DNA of 58,851 bases from Dehalococcoidia bacterium. Lineage in GTDB: Bacteria > Chloroflexota > Dehalococcoidia > UBA2979. A program made the position numbers and the translations under genes. Shown here one piece after another: positions 9,300 to 17,494 of the stretch; the first letter of the stretch is position 1; each line of letters begins with the position of its first letter. The stretch is taken from NCBI GenBank assembly GCA_003599735.1, contig QZJI01000036.1, forward strand, positions 1-58,851, in the 5' to 3' direction. The notes under the pieces were generated by a model. It did not search any database. It saw only the letters and a list, made by a program, of their open reading frames with translations, and was not told the origin of the DNA.

Positions 9300-10562
9300 G
9301 TGGCCGCCATCGCGACGACCGGCTCACCTCTCCGTCAGGCGCTGCGCCTGCGCGAGTACCGGCTGCTCCTCGGCACCCAGCTCGCCGTCGGCCTCACGCA
9401 ACCGCTGCTCTTCTTCACCCAGGGCTGGTATGTCACGATCGCCGCGCCCGAGGGGAAGGCAGTGATCTACCTCGGAGCACTGGGCGCGAGCCGCGGGCTT
9501 GCCTTCCTGACCTACGTCCTCTTTGGCGGCACGTTCGCGGACCGTTTCCCGCGCCGGCGCGTCTTGATCGTGAGCCAGTTCGTCTCGCTCGTCATGACGG
9601 TCACGATCGGGATGTTGCTTCTCGTCCCCGCGGTACGCGACGGCGAGGGGTGGCTCCTCCCGCTGATGATCGGGCTCTTCGCCACGTTCGGGCTCGTGCA
9701 AGGTCAGGACGGCCCCACGCGCACCTCGATGCTGCGGGACGTCGTGCCGGAGGCACTGCTTTCCAGCGCGCTCTCGCTGTTCTTCATGATCGTGTCGGCG
9801 GCGCTGCTGCTCGCCGCGCCCTTCTCCGGCTGGTCGCTGGAGCACCTCGGCGTCGGCGCCACTTACTTGATCTCCGCCACCGGGCCAGCTGTGATCCTGC
9901 TCTGTGCGCTGCCGATGAACAGCGCGGGGTCAGCGGCTGACCCGGACGCCCACCACGAGTCGGTCTGGGAGAACCTGCTCGGCGGTCTCGATGTGCTTGC
10001 GAAACAACCCGCGGTGCGCTGGACGGTGCTATTGACCTGGCTGTCGACGGCGGCCGGACTTTCCGTCATGGGCGTATTGATCGGCGCATGGGTAAAGGAC
10101 ATCCTTCATCTGGGTGCGAGCGGCTGGGGCACGCTTGCACTCTTCTGGGGCGTCGGCTCCGTGATCTCGACGACCTATCTGATGACCCGGCCGAGCCTAC
10201 GCCATCGGGGGTGGCTGTTCCTCGGGGCGTGCGGTGGCTTGGGTGCGGCGGTCCTCGGGTTCTCGCTGACTCGCACGGTCCCGATCGCGTTCGCGTTCAA
10301 CGCGCTGGCCGGCGTGACCTTCATGGTGATGAACACGGTGGGTGTCGGGATCGTCCAGGCGATGGTGCCTAACCGCGTGCTCGGCCGCGTGACCGGCCTG
10401 CTATTGCTCGGTGGCGGCCTGATGCAGGTGACCGGCCTGCTCGTCGGGCTGCTCGCCGCCGCCGCCGGCATCGAACGCACCTACACCATCGCGGCCCTCG
10501 TGATCATCACGGCCAGCACGCTGGTCACGCTGCGCCAGCGACCCCTTCGCGAACTCGACTAA
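9300..10562 (+). CDS. Major facilitator superfamily transporter
   Basis: An integral membrane permease of about 420 residues with many hydrophobic segments and a short basic loop (FADRFPRRRVL) after the second or third helix, the classic MFS loop 2-3 signature. It resembles the MFS_3/enterobactin-exporter type (Ala/Gly/Leu-rich, a QDGPTR-type segment in the first half), suggesting drug or metabolite efflux; the substrate is unknown. AGAAGG lies 9 bases before the GTG at 9300, so I prefer that start to the ATG at 9291, which directly abuts the ribosome site. A 10-bp direct repeat, ATGCCAGAAG, at 9265 and 9280 lies in the leader. Confidence 0.87.
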   Translation: MAAIATTGSPLRQALRLREYRLLLGTQLAVGLTQPLLFFTQGWYVTIAAPEGKAVIYLGALGASRGLAFLTYVLFGGTFADRFPRRRVLIVSQFVSLVMTVTIGMLLLVPAVRDGEGWLLPLMIGLFATFGLVQGQDGPTRTSMLRDVVPEALLSSALSLFFMIVSAALLLAAPFSGWSLEHLGVGATYLISATGPAVILLCALPMNSAGSAADPDAHHESVWENLLGGLDVLAKQPAVRWTVLLTWLSTAAGLSVMGVLIGAWVKDILHLGASGWGTLALFWGVGSVISTTYLMTRPSLRHRGWLFLGACGGLGAAVLGFSLTRTVPIAFAFNALAGVTFMVMNTVGVGIVQAMVPNRVLGRVTGLLLLGGGLMQVTGLLVGLLAAAAGIERTYTIAALVIITASTLVTLRQRPLRELD

Positions 10563-10622
10563 CCGAGGGCGTTCCGTCGCCCCGCCTATACTGGAACTCG
10601 TCGACGTCACCTCGGAGGCATC

Positions 10623-11324
10623 GTGCGCGTCACTGTCCGTCTTTTCGCCGGTCTGCGTGAGGTCGTCGGCAGCGACGCGCTCATCGAAGAGTTCGCGACG
10701 CCCGACGTCACCGTGGAGACGCTGCGCACCCGCCTCGGCGAGGCGCACCCGCAACTGGGCCCGTACCTGAGCGGCGTGGCGATCGCTGTCAACGAGGAAT
10801 ACATCCTCGAACCGGGGACCGCGCTGCACGACGGCGACACAGTCGCCCTCATCCCCCCGATCTCCGGCGGCGCGGGGGAGGCTCCGAAGATCCTCGTCAC
10901 CCACTCCATCCTCGACCCGCGCGCCCTGCGCGACGCCGTCATCACGCCGGCGTCCGGCGCCTGCGTCGTGTTCGAGGGCGTCGTGCGAAACCACCACGAG
11001 GGCCACGCCGTGATCCGTCTCCAGTACGAGGCGTACGAGGAGATGGCCACGCGCCAACTCGAAGCAGTCGCCCGCGAGACGCTCGCCGCCTACGCCAGCC
11101 GCGAGGTTTACGACATCGGGATCCACCACCGCGTAGGCATGCTGGAGGTCGGCGAGACCTCGCTGCTCGTGGCCGTCTCTGCCGCGCACCGGCAGGACGC
11201 ATTCGAGGCGGTGCTGCGGGCGGTCGACCGCGTGAAAGAGACCGTGCCGGTGTGGAAGAAGGAGTGGGGGCCGGACGGCGCCCAGTGGCAGGAAGGCGTC
11301 CAGCCCAAGCCGGCTGCGCCGTAG
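10623..11324 (+). CDS. MoaD-MoaE fusion, molybdopterin synthase
   Basis: A single 233-residue protein carrying both subunits of molybdopterin synthase, which inserts two sulfurs into precursor Z (cPMP) during molybdenum cofactor synthesis. Residues 1-83 are the MoaD ubiquitin-like carrier, ending in GG at 82-83; about 88-225 are MoaE, with the Lys-rich VPVWKKEW segment that lines the active site. Because the Gly-Gly is internal it cannot be thiocarboxylated until the chain is cut after Gly83. M. tuberculosis MoaX is a known fusion of this sort that needs cleavage. The start is GTG with GGAGG 4 bases upstream. Confidence 0.93.
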   Translation: MRVTVRLFAGLREVVGSDALIEEFATPDVTVETLRTRLGEAHPQLGPYLSGVAIAVNEEYILEPGTALHDGDTVALIPPISGGAGEAPKILVTHSILDPRALRDAVITPASGACVVFEGVVRNHHEGHAVIRLQYEAYEEMATRQLEAVARETLAAYASREVYDIGIHHRVGMLEVGETSLLVAVSAAHRQDAFEAVLRAVDRVKETVPVWKKEWGPDGAQWQEGVQPKPAAP

Positions 11325-11332
11325 GCAGGCCT

Positions 11333-12418
11333 GTGACCTCCCCTCCCACAAACGCCGCTGATCACGCGCCGTACTGCACCATCTGCGGCTCGCCCCGGCT
11401 GGTCGAACGATTCCTCGGCCACCGCCGCTGCGAGGCATGCGGGACGACTCGCTGGCGCAACCCGCTCCCCGTCGCCGAGGCGGTGATCGTGCGCGACGGG
11501 CGCGTCCTGCTGGTCCGGCGTGGGGACGTTGAGCGCAGTCCCAACACCTGGACGGTGCCCGGCGGGTTCATTGGCCTCGGAGAGACACCGCCGGCGGCCG
11601 CCGCCCGCGAGGCCGCGGAGGAAGCCGCCGTCACGGTGCGCATCCTCGGGCTGGCGGCGCCTCCTCGGCACCTCCCGACCCCGGACGGACGCGGGCATGT
11701 GCTCCTCTCGTTCCTCGCGGCCACCGAGGATGAGCCCCAACCCGTGCACGAGGTCGCCGAGGTGCGCTGGTGCACGCCGGACGAGGTGCCATGGGCCGCC
11801 CTCGCCTTCCCCACGACGCAGGCGCTGCTGCGCGGGCTCGTCGTGCGCTCGGCGGATCCACATCGCTTCCCCGACGACCCGCTCGATGTGACGACCGCGG
11901 AGATCCCGAGCGGGCGGGGACCTCAACCACGGCCACGGTTCTGCCCGCACTGTGGTGGCCTACTGGTCGCGAGCAGCATCGGCGCCTGGCAGTGCTCACG
12001 CTGCGCCTCATGGCACTACGAGAACCCGCGTGCCACGGCCGGGTTGCTTGCGCTGCGAGACGGCCGGGTGTTGCTCGGACGGCGGCGGGCGGACGTGACC
12101 GGAGCAGGCCGCTGGGCCGGGCCATCGGGCCATGCCGAGCCTGGCGAGGCGCCGAAGGAGACCGCAATGCGCGAGCTGTTCGAGGAGACGGGCGTGCGCG
12201 CCGACGTGGAACGGCTCGCCGGCGTGTTCTGGGACGGCGACCACTTCGAGGTTGTCTACGCCGGCCCAGCCATCGAGGGCGATGCCGCGGCGAGCCACCG
12301 TCCGGAGTTCACCGAGATCGAATGGTTCGACCGCGCCTCGCTCCCCCCGGCCGAGGCACTGCACCACAGCGCGGCATACACCACCGCGTGGCTCGTGCGG
12401 CAGGGGCTCGTCCGTTAG
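11333..12418 (+). CDS. Protein with two zinc ribbons and two NUDIX domains
   Basis: A 361-residue protein with two zinc-ribbon/NUDIX units in tandem. The first ribbon is C15-x2-C18 and C33-x2-C36; the first NUDIX box follows at about 78-100 and reads G-x5-E-x7-REAAEEAAV, with Ala in place of the usual Gly. The second ribbon (CPHCGG..CSRC) is near the middle, and the second box, GHAEPGEAPKETAMRELFEETGV, matches the consensus exactly. NUDIX enzymes hydrolyse nucleoside diphosphates linked to other groups; zinc-ribbon forms include NADH pyrophosphatase. The GTG start at 11333 lies 8 bases after the moaDE stop, suggesting cotranscription. Confidence 0.85.
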   Translation: MTSPPTNAADHAPYCTICGSPRLVERFLGHRRCEACGTTRWRNPLPVAEAVIVRDGRVLLVRRGDVERSPNTWTVPGGFIGLGETPPAAAAREAAEEAAVTVRILGLAAPPRHLPTPDGRGHVLLSFLAATEDEPQPVHEVAEVRWCTPDEVPWAALAFPTTQALLRGLVVRSADPHRFPDDPLDVTTAEIPSGRGPQPRPRFCPHCGGLLVASSIGAWQCSRCASWHYENPRATAGLLALRDGRVLLGRRRADVTGAGRWAGPSGHAEPGEAPKETAMRELFEETGVRADVERLAGVFWDGDHFEVVYAGPAIEGDAAASHRPEFTEIEWFDRASLPPAEALHHSAAYTTAWLVRQGLVR

Positions 12419-12427
12419 CAAGCCGCG

Positions 12428-13792
12428 CTACTTCTTCCCCCCGTGGTTCATCAGGCGGAAGTCGGGCGCGGTGATCTCGGACATCTCGGAGACGTCGCGG
12501 TCGCCGATGCGGGAGGCGATGCGCGGCTCCATGTCCTTCGGGTGGACGTTCGAAGTGATCACCGTCAACGCGCGCGCCAGGTGCCGGTGGTTCAGCAACT
12601 GGTATAGCTTCTCCTCCGCCCACGGGCTCGACTTCTGCGCGCCCAGGTCGTCGAGGATCAGCACAGGCATCTCTGCCAGCGTGCGGAAGATGTCGTCGTA
12701 CCGCCGCCGCGCGTCCGGCGCGTACGCCGCACGCAACTCGTCGAGCAGGTCGGGCACGTTCGCGAACGCGACGCGGTCCCCCTTCGCCAGCCGCTCGTTC
12801 GCGATCGCGGCAGCGAGGTGCGTCTTCCCGCTGCCATTCTTCCCGAGCAGCACGAACCAGCCCTTCGGGTCGCGCGACCACGTCACCGCGCGGCGGTACG
12901 CGCCCTCCAGACTCTTCCGATCCGGCCCGGTCAGGCCCACACCGTCCGGGATGAAATTGTCGAAGGTGAACGCCGCCAGCCGCTCGCGCGTCATCGCGCC
13001 GACCTGGACGTAGGCCGGCTGCGCCTCGCCACCCAGTTCCACCACCTGCGTCAGCGCCGGGTCGGTCAGACGCACGGCGAGTCGCGCGTCCAGGTCGGCC
13101 GGCTGACGCACTGCCGTGAACACCGTGGGAAGCGCCGCGTTGAAACGGTGCGACACCAGCTGGAAGAACTTCTCGCGTGCCCACGCTGTCTCCGCGTAGG
13201 CGTCGAGGTCATCGAGGATCAGCAGCGGCGCGTTGCGCACCTGCTCGAAGAGCGCGTCGTACTCGACCTCCGCGTCGTCGGCGTACGCCGACCGCAGATG
13301 GTCGAGCAGATCGGCGACGGTGACAAAGAGGGCCGGGTCGCCGCGCTCGATCACCGCATTCGCGATCGCGGCGGCGATGTGCGTCTTCCCGCTGCCGTGC
13401 GCACCGGAGAGCACCAGCCAGCCCTCCGGCTGGCGAGCGTACCGCTCCGCGATGGCGACCGCCTCGGCATAGGCCCGCTGGGCGCGCGGGTCGCTCGAAC
13501 GGCCGGAGCGCAGCAGCGTCTCAAAGGTGAGCCGCCGCAACGCCCCCAGGCGCGAGTAGCGGGTGAGGCGGTCGCGGCGCTCCTGCGCGTCTTCCTGGCG
13601 CACGCAGCGGCACGGCACCGCCTGCCCGAAGCGCGGGTCTTCCGGGTCGGCCGTGACGCGCACGAATCGCGCCCCGCCGCAGTGCATGCACGGCGGCTCG
13701 GACTCGACGCGCCGTACCGGCGCGTCAGTCTCGATGGATGAGCGCATCGAATGGGTTGGCCGGTCGCCCAGCAGATCCCCCAGCGCTTTCAT
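12428..13792 (-). CDS. Tandem DnaC/IstB-like AAA+ ATPase, putative helicase loader
   Basis: A 454-residue protein made of an N-terminal Cys cluster (CMHC..PCRC, like the DnaI/DnaC zinc region) and two consecutive DnaC-type AAA+ domains. Domain 1 has Walker A GAHGSGKT at about 130-137 and Walker B LLILDDLD; domain 2 has GKNGSGKT at about 317-324 and VLILDDLG. Domain 2 keeps the sensor-1-like VITSN, whereas domain 1 has VFTAV there and may be degenerate. Helicase loaders normally carry one such domain. I start at ATG 13792, with GGAAGG 8 bases upstream. The gene overlaps the end of the dnaD-like gene and lies with dnaB, which supports a replicative role. Confidence 0.85.
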   Translation of the reverse strand: MKALGDLLGDRPTHSMRSSIETDAPVRRVESEPPCMHCGGARFVRVTADPEDPRFGQAVPCRCVRQEDAQERRDRLTRYSRLGALRRLTFETLLRSGRSSDPRAQRAYAEAVAIAERYARQPEGWLVLSGAHGSGKTHIAAAIANAVIERGDPALFVTVADLLDHLRSAYADDAEVEYDALFEQVRNAPLLILDDLDAYAETAWAREKFFQLVSHRFNAALPTVFTAVRQPADLDARLAVRLTDPALTQVVELGGEAQPAYVQVGAMTRERLAAFTFDNFIPDGVGLTGPDRKSLEGAYRRAVTWSRDPKGWFVLLGKNGSGKTHLAAAIANERLAKGDRVAFANVPDLLDELRAAYAPDARRRYDDIFRTLAEMPVLILDDLGAQKSSPWAEEKLYQLLNHRHLARALTVITSNVHPKDMEPRIASRIGDRDVSEMSEITAPDFRLMNHGGKK

Positions 13793-14444
13793 CGTCACGT
13801 CCTTCCGTCTCCCAGCGGTGGAGGATGGCCTCCGCGTACCGCCAGGAGCGCGCGTTTCGCACCGCCGCCAGCCGGATCGCCTCGACGATCCACGCCGCGG
13901 GGTACTTCGCCTCCGCCTCCGCCAGCGCTGCCGTCACCGCTGGCGTCAGCAGCCCGATCTCCTGCTCGTACACCTGCGCCGGCCGCGAGGGCAGCGCCGC
14001 CGGCTCGGCCCGCACGACCACGCCTCCGCCCGGCGCAGGCTCCGCGCCGCTCGCCACCCGGTCGAGCAGCCGCCGGCCCGCCTCGGTGTTCACGACGACG
14101 AGCGCGTCGCCATCCTCGAGGGCCAGCGAGCGCAGCACGCCGCGCGCCACCGCCGCGTCGAGGGCGGCCCGTATCGCCTGCGCCCCGCCGTGGTGCGCGA
14201 ACGCGCGCGCCATCGGCTCCTCCGACGCGATCGCGCTCGCGCGCATCACCGGCGGCGTCCCGGGCCGCGTGATCGCATACAGCGCATACAGCATCACCCG
14301 CAGTTCTTCGACGTCCTCGACCAAGGGCAGCACCTCGGTGAAAAACTGTGACGGGATCGCGGTCGCACGCGCGCCCGCGCGGAACCCCTCGAATGCGCCG
14401 TCCGGCGCGTCCCGCTGGGCACCCTGACGAGGCGTGGCGGTCAT
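13725..14444 (-). CDS. DnaD-like primosome protein
   Basis: A 239-residue protein whose C-terminal part matches the DnaD/DnaB_2 domain: VYEQEIGLLTP.. followed by ..YPAAWIVEAIRLAAVRNARSWRYAEAILHRW, including the conserved SWRY..IL.RW pattern. In Firmicutes DnaD helps load DnaB helicase onto DNA at oriC and restart sites. The N-terminal half looks like a winged-helix region with weaker similarity. It sits between dnaB and the tandem loader in one minus-strand unit and overlaps the loader gene by about 68 bases. Confidence 0.85.
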   Translation of the reverse strand: MTATPRQGAQRDAPDGAFEGFRAGARATAIPSQFFTEVLPLVEDVEELRVMLYALYAITRPGTPPVMRASAIASEEPMARAFAHHGGAQAIRAALDAAVARGVLRSLALEDGDALVVVNTEAGRRLLDRVASGAEPAPGGGVVVRAEPAALPSRPAQVYEQEIGLLTPAVTAALAEAEAKYPAAWIVEAIRLAAVRNARSWRYAEAILHRWETEGRDDESAGGSAGRPANPFDALIHRD

Positions 14445-14452
14445 GAGGTCGC

Positions 14453-15910
14453 CTAGAACCCGTCGAAGCCGCCCCGGCCGCCACCGTATCTGCCGGGCTC
14501 GGGGCGCAGGAGGAGGTCCTCGAACTTCGCGGTGCGCGCGACCCAGCGGGTGGTAATGGTGCCGGTGGGGCCGTTGCGGTGCTTCGCCACGATGATCTGC
14601 GCGAGGCCGGTGGGGTGTGCGCCGCCTGGCTCACCCGGGTGCTGCGCTTGCCAGTCCTCCGGCTTCACGTACTGGTCCTCGCGGTAGATGAACATCACCA
14701 CGTCGGCGTCTTGCTCGATCGAGCCGGACTCGCGGAGGTCGGAGAGCATCGGGATGTGCGGCGTCCGCGTCTCCACGGCGCGTGACAGCTGCGCCGCCGC
14801 GACGACCGGCACGTTCAGTTCGCGCGCCATCTCCTTTAGCGCCCGCGTGATCTGGCTGACCTCGTTGGCGCGCGTGTCCGCGCGGCCGCCGTGCAACAGT
14901 TGGAGGTAGTCGATGAGCACGAGGTCCAGCCCGTGCTCCGCCTGCAACCGCCGCGCCTTCGCGCGGATCTCCGGCACCGTCAGCACCGCGGAGTCGTCAA
15001 TGTAGAACGAGGCGGTGGCGAGACGGCCGTGGGCGCGCATCACTTGCTGCTCTTCGGCCTCGGTGTGCCGGCCGAGGCGGAGGCGTGCCATCTCCACGTC
15101 GGACTCGGAGGAGAGCATGCGCATCGCCAGCTGTTCGCCACTCATCTCCAGCGAATAGAGCGCCACGGTGCCGTGCTGGCCGATCGCGGCGTTCCGCCCG
15201 AAGTTGAGCAGCAGCGAGCTCTTCCCGATGCCGGGGCGCGCCGCGATGATCACGAGGTCACCGCGCTTGTAGCCGCCGGACAGCTGCTCGTCCAGGTCCA
15301 TGAACCCGGTGCGCACCGCGCCAGACAGTTCGCCGTCCTCTTCCTCGGCGGGGGCCTCCAGGAACTCGTCGAGGAGGTCGCGCAGACGCCGGAAGTCCCC
15401 AGCGGCCTCGGCAGTGCGGAGGTTGAGCAGCGTGGTCTCGGCGTGGCTGAGGACCCGCTGGACGTCCGGGCCGCCCTCGTACGCCATCTGCGCGATCTGG
15501 CCCGCCGCCTGGATGAGCCGGCGGTAGAGCGCGTCCCGCGCGACGATCCGCGCGTGGGCTTCGACTCCAACGGCGGTGAAGTACTTGCCCGCGATCTCCG
15601 CGAGGTATTGCTCGCCGCCCGATGCGTCGAGGCGGGCGTTGCGGTCGAGTTCGTGCGCGACGGTCGGGATGGTGATCGGCTCGTTGCGCTCAGCGAGCGC
15701 GAGGCAGGCCTCGTACACCCAGCCGTTCTGCTCACGGAAGAAGTCTTCGGGCTGGACGATCGGGAGGACGCGCGGGTAGGCATCGTCGTCCAGGAGGAGC
15801 GCGGCGATCACGGCTTCTTCGGCGGCGATGTCGTGCGGCGGCAGTCCCGTGGGCGCGGGGCGCGGACGCTGGTCCGGGCGGAGGGAGGCGGGGCGTCCAT
15901 CGAGTACCAC
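14453..15910 (-). CDS. dnaB: Replicative DNA helicase DnaB
   Basis: The hexameric 5'-3' helicase that unwinds DNA at the replication fork. At 485 residues it has an N-terminal primase-interaction domain (PPHDIAAEEAVIAALLLDDDAY..) and a RecA-like C-domain with Walker A ARPGIGKSS, Walker B LVLIDYLQLL and the DnaB-typical LSDLRESGSIEQDADVVMF segment. No intein interrupts it. A flexible C-terminal Gly/Arg-rich tail (GRYGGGRGGFDGF) ends the protein. It follows rplI, as in many bacteria, and the dnaD-like gene starts 8 bases after its stop. Confidence 0.97.
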   Translation of the reverse strand: MVLDGRPASLRPDQRPRPAPTGLPPHDIAAEEAVIAALLLDDDAYPRVLPIVQPEDFFREQNGWVYEACLALAERNEPITIPTVAHELDRNARLDASGGEQYLAEIAGKYFTAVGVEAHARIVARDALYRRLIQAAGQIAQMAYEGGPDVQRVLSHAETTLLNLRTAEAAGDFRRLRDLLDEFLEAPAEEEDGELSGAVRTGFMDLDEQLSGGYKRGDLVIIAARPGIGKSSLLLNFGRNAAIGQHGTVALYSLEMSGEQLAMRMLSSESDVEMARLRLGRHTEAEEQQVMRAHGRLATASFYIDDSAVLTVPEIRAKARRLQAEHGLDLVLIDYLQLLHGGRADTRANEVSQITRALKEMARELNVPVVAAAQLSRAVETRTPHIPMLSDLRESGSIEQDADVVMFIYREDQYVKPEDWQAQHPGEPGGAHPTGLAQIIVAKHRNGPTGTITTRWVARTAKFEDLLLRPEPGRYGGGRGGFDGF

Positions 15911-16005
15911 GCCAGGCCTCGGCTCAGTGGGGGAGTGCGGCAGAGATGGCGAGGGGTCGACCTTCGTCGACCCCCGTCATGTTCCTCCGCGACGCGCCGT
16001 GCGCG

Positions 16006-16608
16006 TCAGGCGGAAGGAGTGCCCGGCTCCGACTCGCCATCGGTGGCTTCGTCCTCGGTGGCTTGCGCCACTGAGACGGCGAAGGCCTGCGTCGGGGCGG
16101 GTGCCTCTTCCATTTCTGGCTTCAGCAGTTCCGCAACGGCCGCGTCTACGCCTTCCGGCGCGTCCACGTCCACCACGACCACCTGCACATCCGGCACAAC
16201 GCTACGCGACAGCCGGACGGGCACGGTGTAGACCCCCACCTTCCGAATCACCTCAGGCAGCAGGATGCGACGCCTGTCCAGTTCTTCGCCCAGAATCTCC
16301 CCAGCCTTCTGGGCGATGTCAACGTTTGTGACAGAACCGTACAGACGTCCCTGCTCACCGACGCGTACAGCCATGACGAGCGGTTTGCCCTCGAGCTTGC
16401 CGACAAGCTCGCGAGCCCGCTCATCCTGTGACCGCTGCCGGCTCTCCTCGATCTCCCGCAGCCTTTCGGCACGGGCGAGGACAGTCGGCGTTGCCGGTGC
16501 GGCGAGGCCGCGCGGCAACAGGTAATTTCGGGCGTACCCAGGGGCTACGGTTCGCACCTCGCCCATAGAACCCGAACCCTCAACGGTCTCCAGGAACACA
16601 ACCTTCAC
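16006..16608 (-). CDS. rplI: 50S ribosomal protein bL9 with C-terminal extension
   Basis: bL9 binds 23S rRNA near the L1 stalk and helps maintain reading frame. The N-terminal domain (MKVVFLETVEGSGSMGEV..APGYARNYLLPRGLA) and the C-domain (GKLEGKPLVMAVRVGEQGRLYGSVTNVDIA) are both present. The protein is 200 residues against about 148 for E. coli; the extra roughly 50 residues are an acidic Ala/Glu/Pro-rich tail of unknown role. The start is GTG with GAGGG upstream. It leads the dnaB/dnaD/loader unit. Confidence 0.96.
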   Translation of the reverse strand: MKVVFLETVEGSGSMGEVRTVAPGYARNYLLPRGLAAPATPTVLARAERLREIEESRQRSQDERARELVGKLEGKPLVMAVRVGEQGRLYGSVTNVDIAQKAGEILGEELDRRRILLPEVIRKVGVYTVPVRLSRSVVPDVQVVVVDVDAPEGVDAAVAELLKPEMEEAPAPTQAFAVSVAQATEDEATDGESEPGTPSA

Positions 16609-16942
16609 GTCGGATGACCCTCTCGGCGTGTCGGAGCCGGGACTGCCGCCATCATGGAGCAGCGCGACGGACCCAACGGGTTACTTGTCAAAGCGATATC
16701 GAACAGTCTGTTCGACGGGCGACGGATTACAGGTGGATGTCTGCGCCGAAGCGTGGACAGCCGCTCATAACCCAGCCGCAGACCAATCAGACTACCCGAC
16801 TCGGCCCGGCAAGTGCCACCGGATCCACCTCGCCACCCGGCCGAGGGCGGCAACTCCCGGTCAGATTAGAACGGACGTACGTATTCTGTCAAACGAATGT
16901 TCTGAACTGAGCTGAACTGAATGCCGGGAATGCAGAACTCCT
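16609..16942. other. Noncoding stretch upstream of rplI
   Basis: About 334 bases between rplI and the broken GNAT gene. I find no credible gene. It holds a 17-bp palindrome (16699-16715) and two tandem copies of CTGAACTGA at 16902-16920. The rplI promoter should be here but I cannot name its boxes. The short frames here lack similarity to known proteins. Confidence 0.6.
16699..16715. repeat. 17-bp perfect palindrome, possible operator
   Basis: TCGAACAG-T-CTGTTCGA is a perfect inverted repeat with a single central base, about 90 bases upstream of rplI. It recalls the GAAC..GTTC core of Gram-positive LexA boxes, but the half-sites are separated by five bases rather than four, so I do not call it a LexA site. 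Confidence 0.5.
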
Positions 16943-17485
16943 TCACCGACGGATTGGCAGTCCGAGGTGAATGTCTTCTGGCTCCGCAGCCAGCAGCGCC
17001 GGGTCAGGCGGCACGAGCAATGTTGCGCCGCGGCTGAGGTAGAAGCCCACCGCTGACTCTGTAGGCGTCGCCGAGATGTATAACCCCTCCGCACCTCGTC
17101 GCAGCGCCTCACTTTGGATGCACTCAAGCAGGCGACCGGCCACACCCTACCGCCAGTACGGGCGGCTGACGTGCATGAACCTCAACTGCAGCAGTGACGG
17201 ACGCGTTTCCACCGGTTCGGCGCCGAGGCTCGCGATCCCTGCCAGCCCTCCGCCGCCAGCGGAATCCTCCGCTCCGACGCACATACCCCCGGATTGCAGA
17301 CGCATCACTAACTCGCGGACATACCCCTCGGTACGCTCAGCGGACCAGCGCACCGCATTCGAATCGACCGCCTCCGGGACGAGCACCCCGTCTTGGACGC
17401 GGTACACAAGGGTGATGTGTTCGCTGCGATCGATCTCGCCGAGCCGGCTCAACTCGTGTACCTGAAGGTTACGCAACTTGATCAT
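16943..17485 (-). pseudogene. GNAT acetyltransferase gene interrupted by an in-frame TAG
   Basis: Codons 1-112 (from ATG 17485) encode the N-terminal half of a GNAT-like N-acetyltransferase, ending ..LLQLRFMHVSRPYWR. A TAG stop at 17147-17149 follows, and then the same frame continues GVAGRLLECIQSEALRRG..GLYISATPTESAVGFYLSRGA.., which is the acetyl-CoA loop and C-terminal half of the fold, to a stop at 16943. No frameshift is needed: a single base change to CAG, GAG, AAG or TGG would restore a normal protein of about 180 residues. Many genes in the window end in TAG, so codon reassignment is unlikely. It follows the SnoaL-like gene by 9 bases. Confidence 0.82.
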
Positions 17486-17494
17486 TGCGTTCGC

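Noticed and set aside
16699-16715. LexA/SOS box
   Set aside because: The GAAC and GTTC halves are separated by 5 rather than 4 bases; kept only as a palindrome.
16902-16920. CRISPR-like repeat from the doubled CTGAACTGA
   Set aside because: Only two short tandem copies with no spacers.
17147-17149. Pyrrolysine or recoded UAG in the GNAT gene
   Set aside because: UAG is used as a stop in many genes here, and nothing suggests a pyl system.
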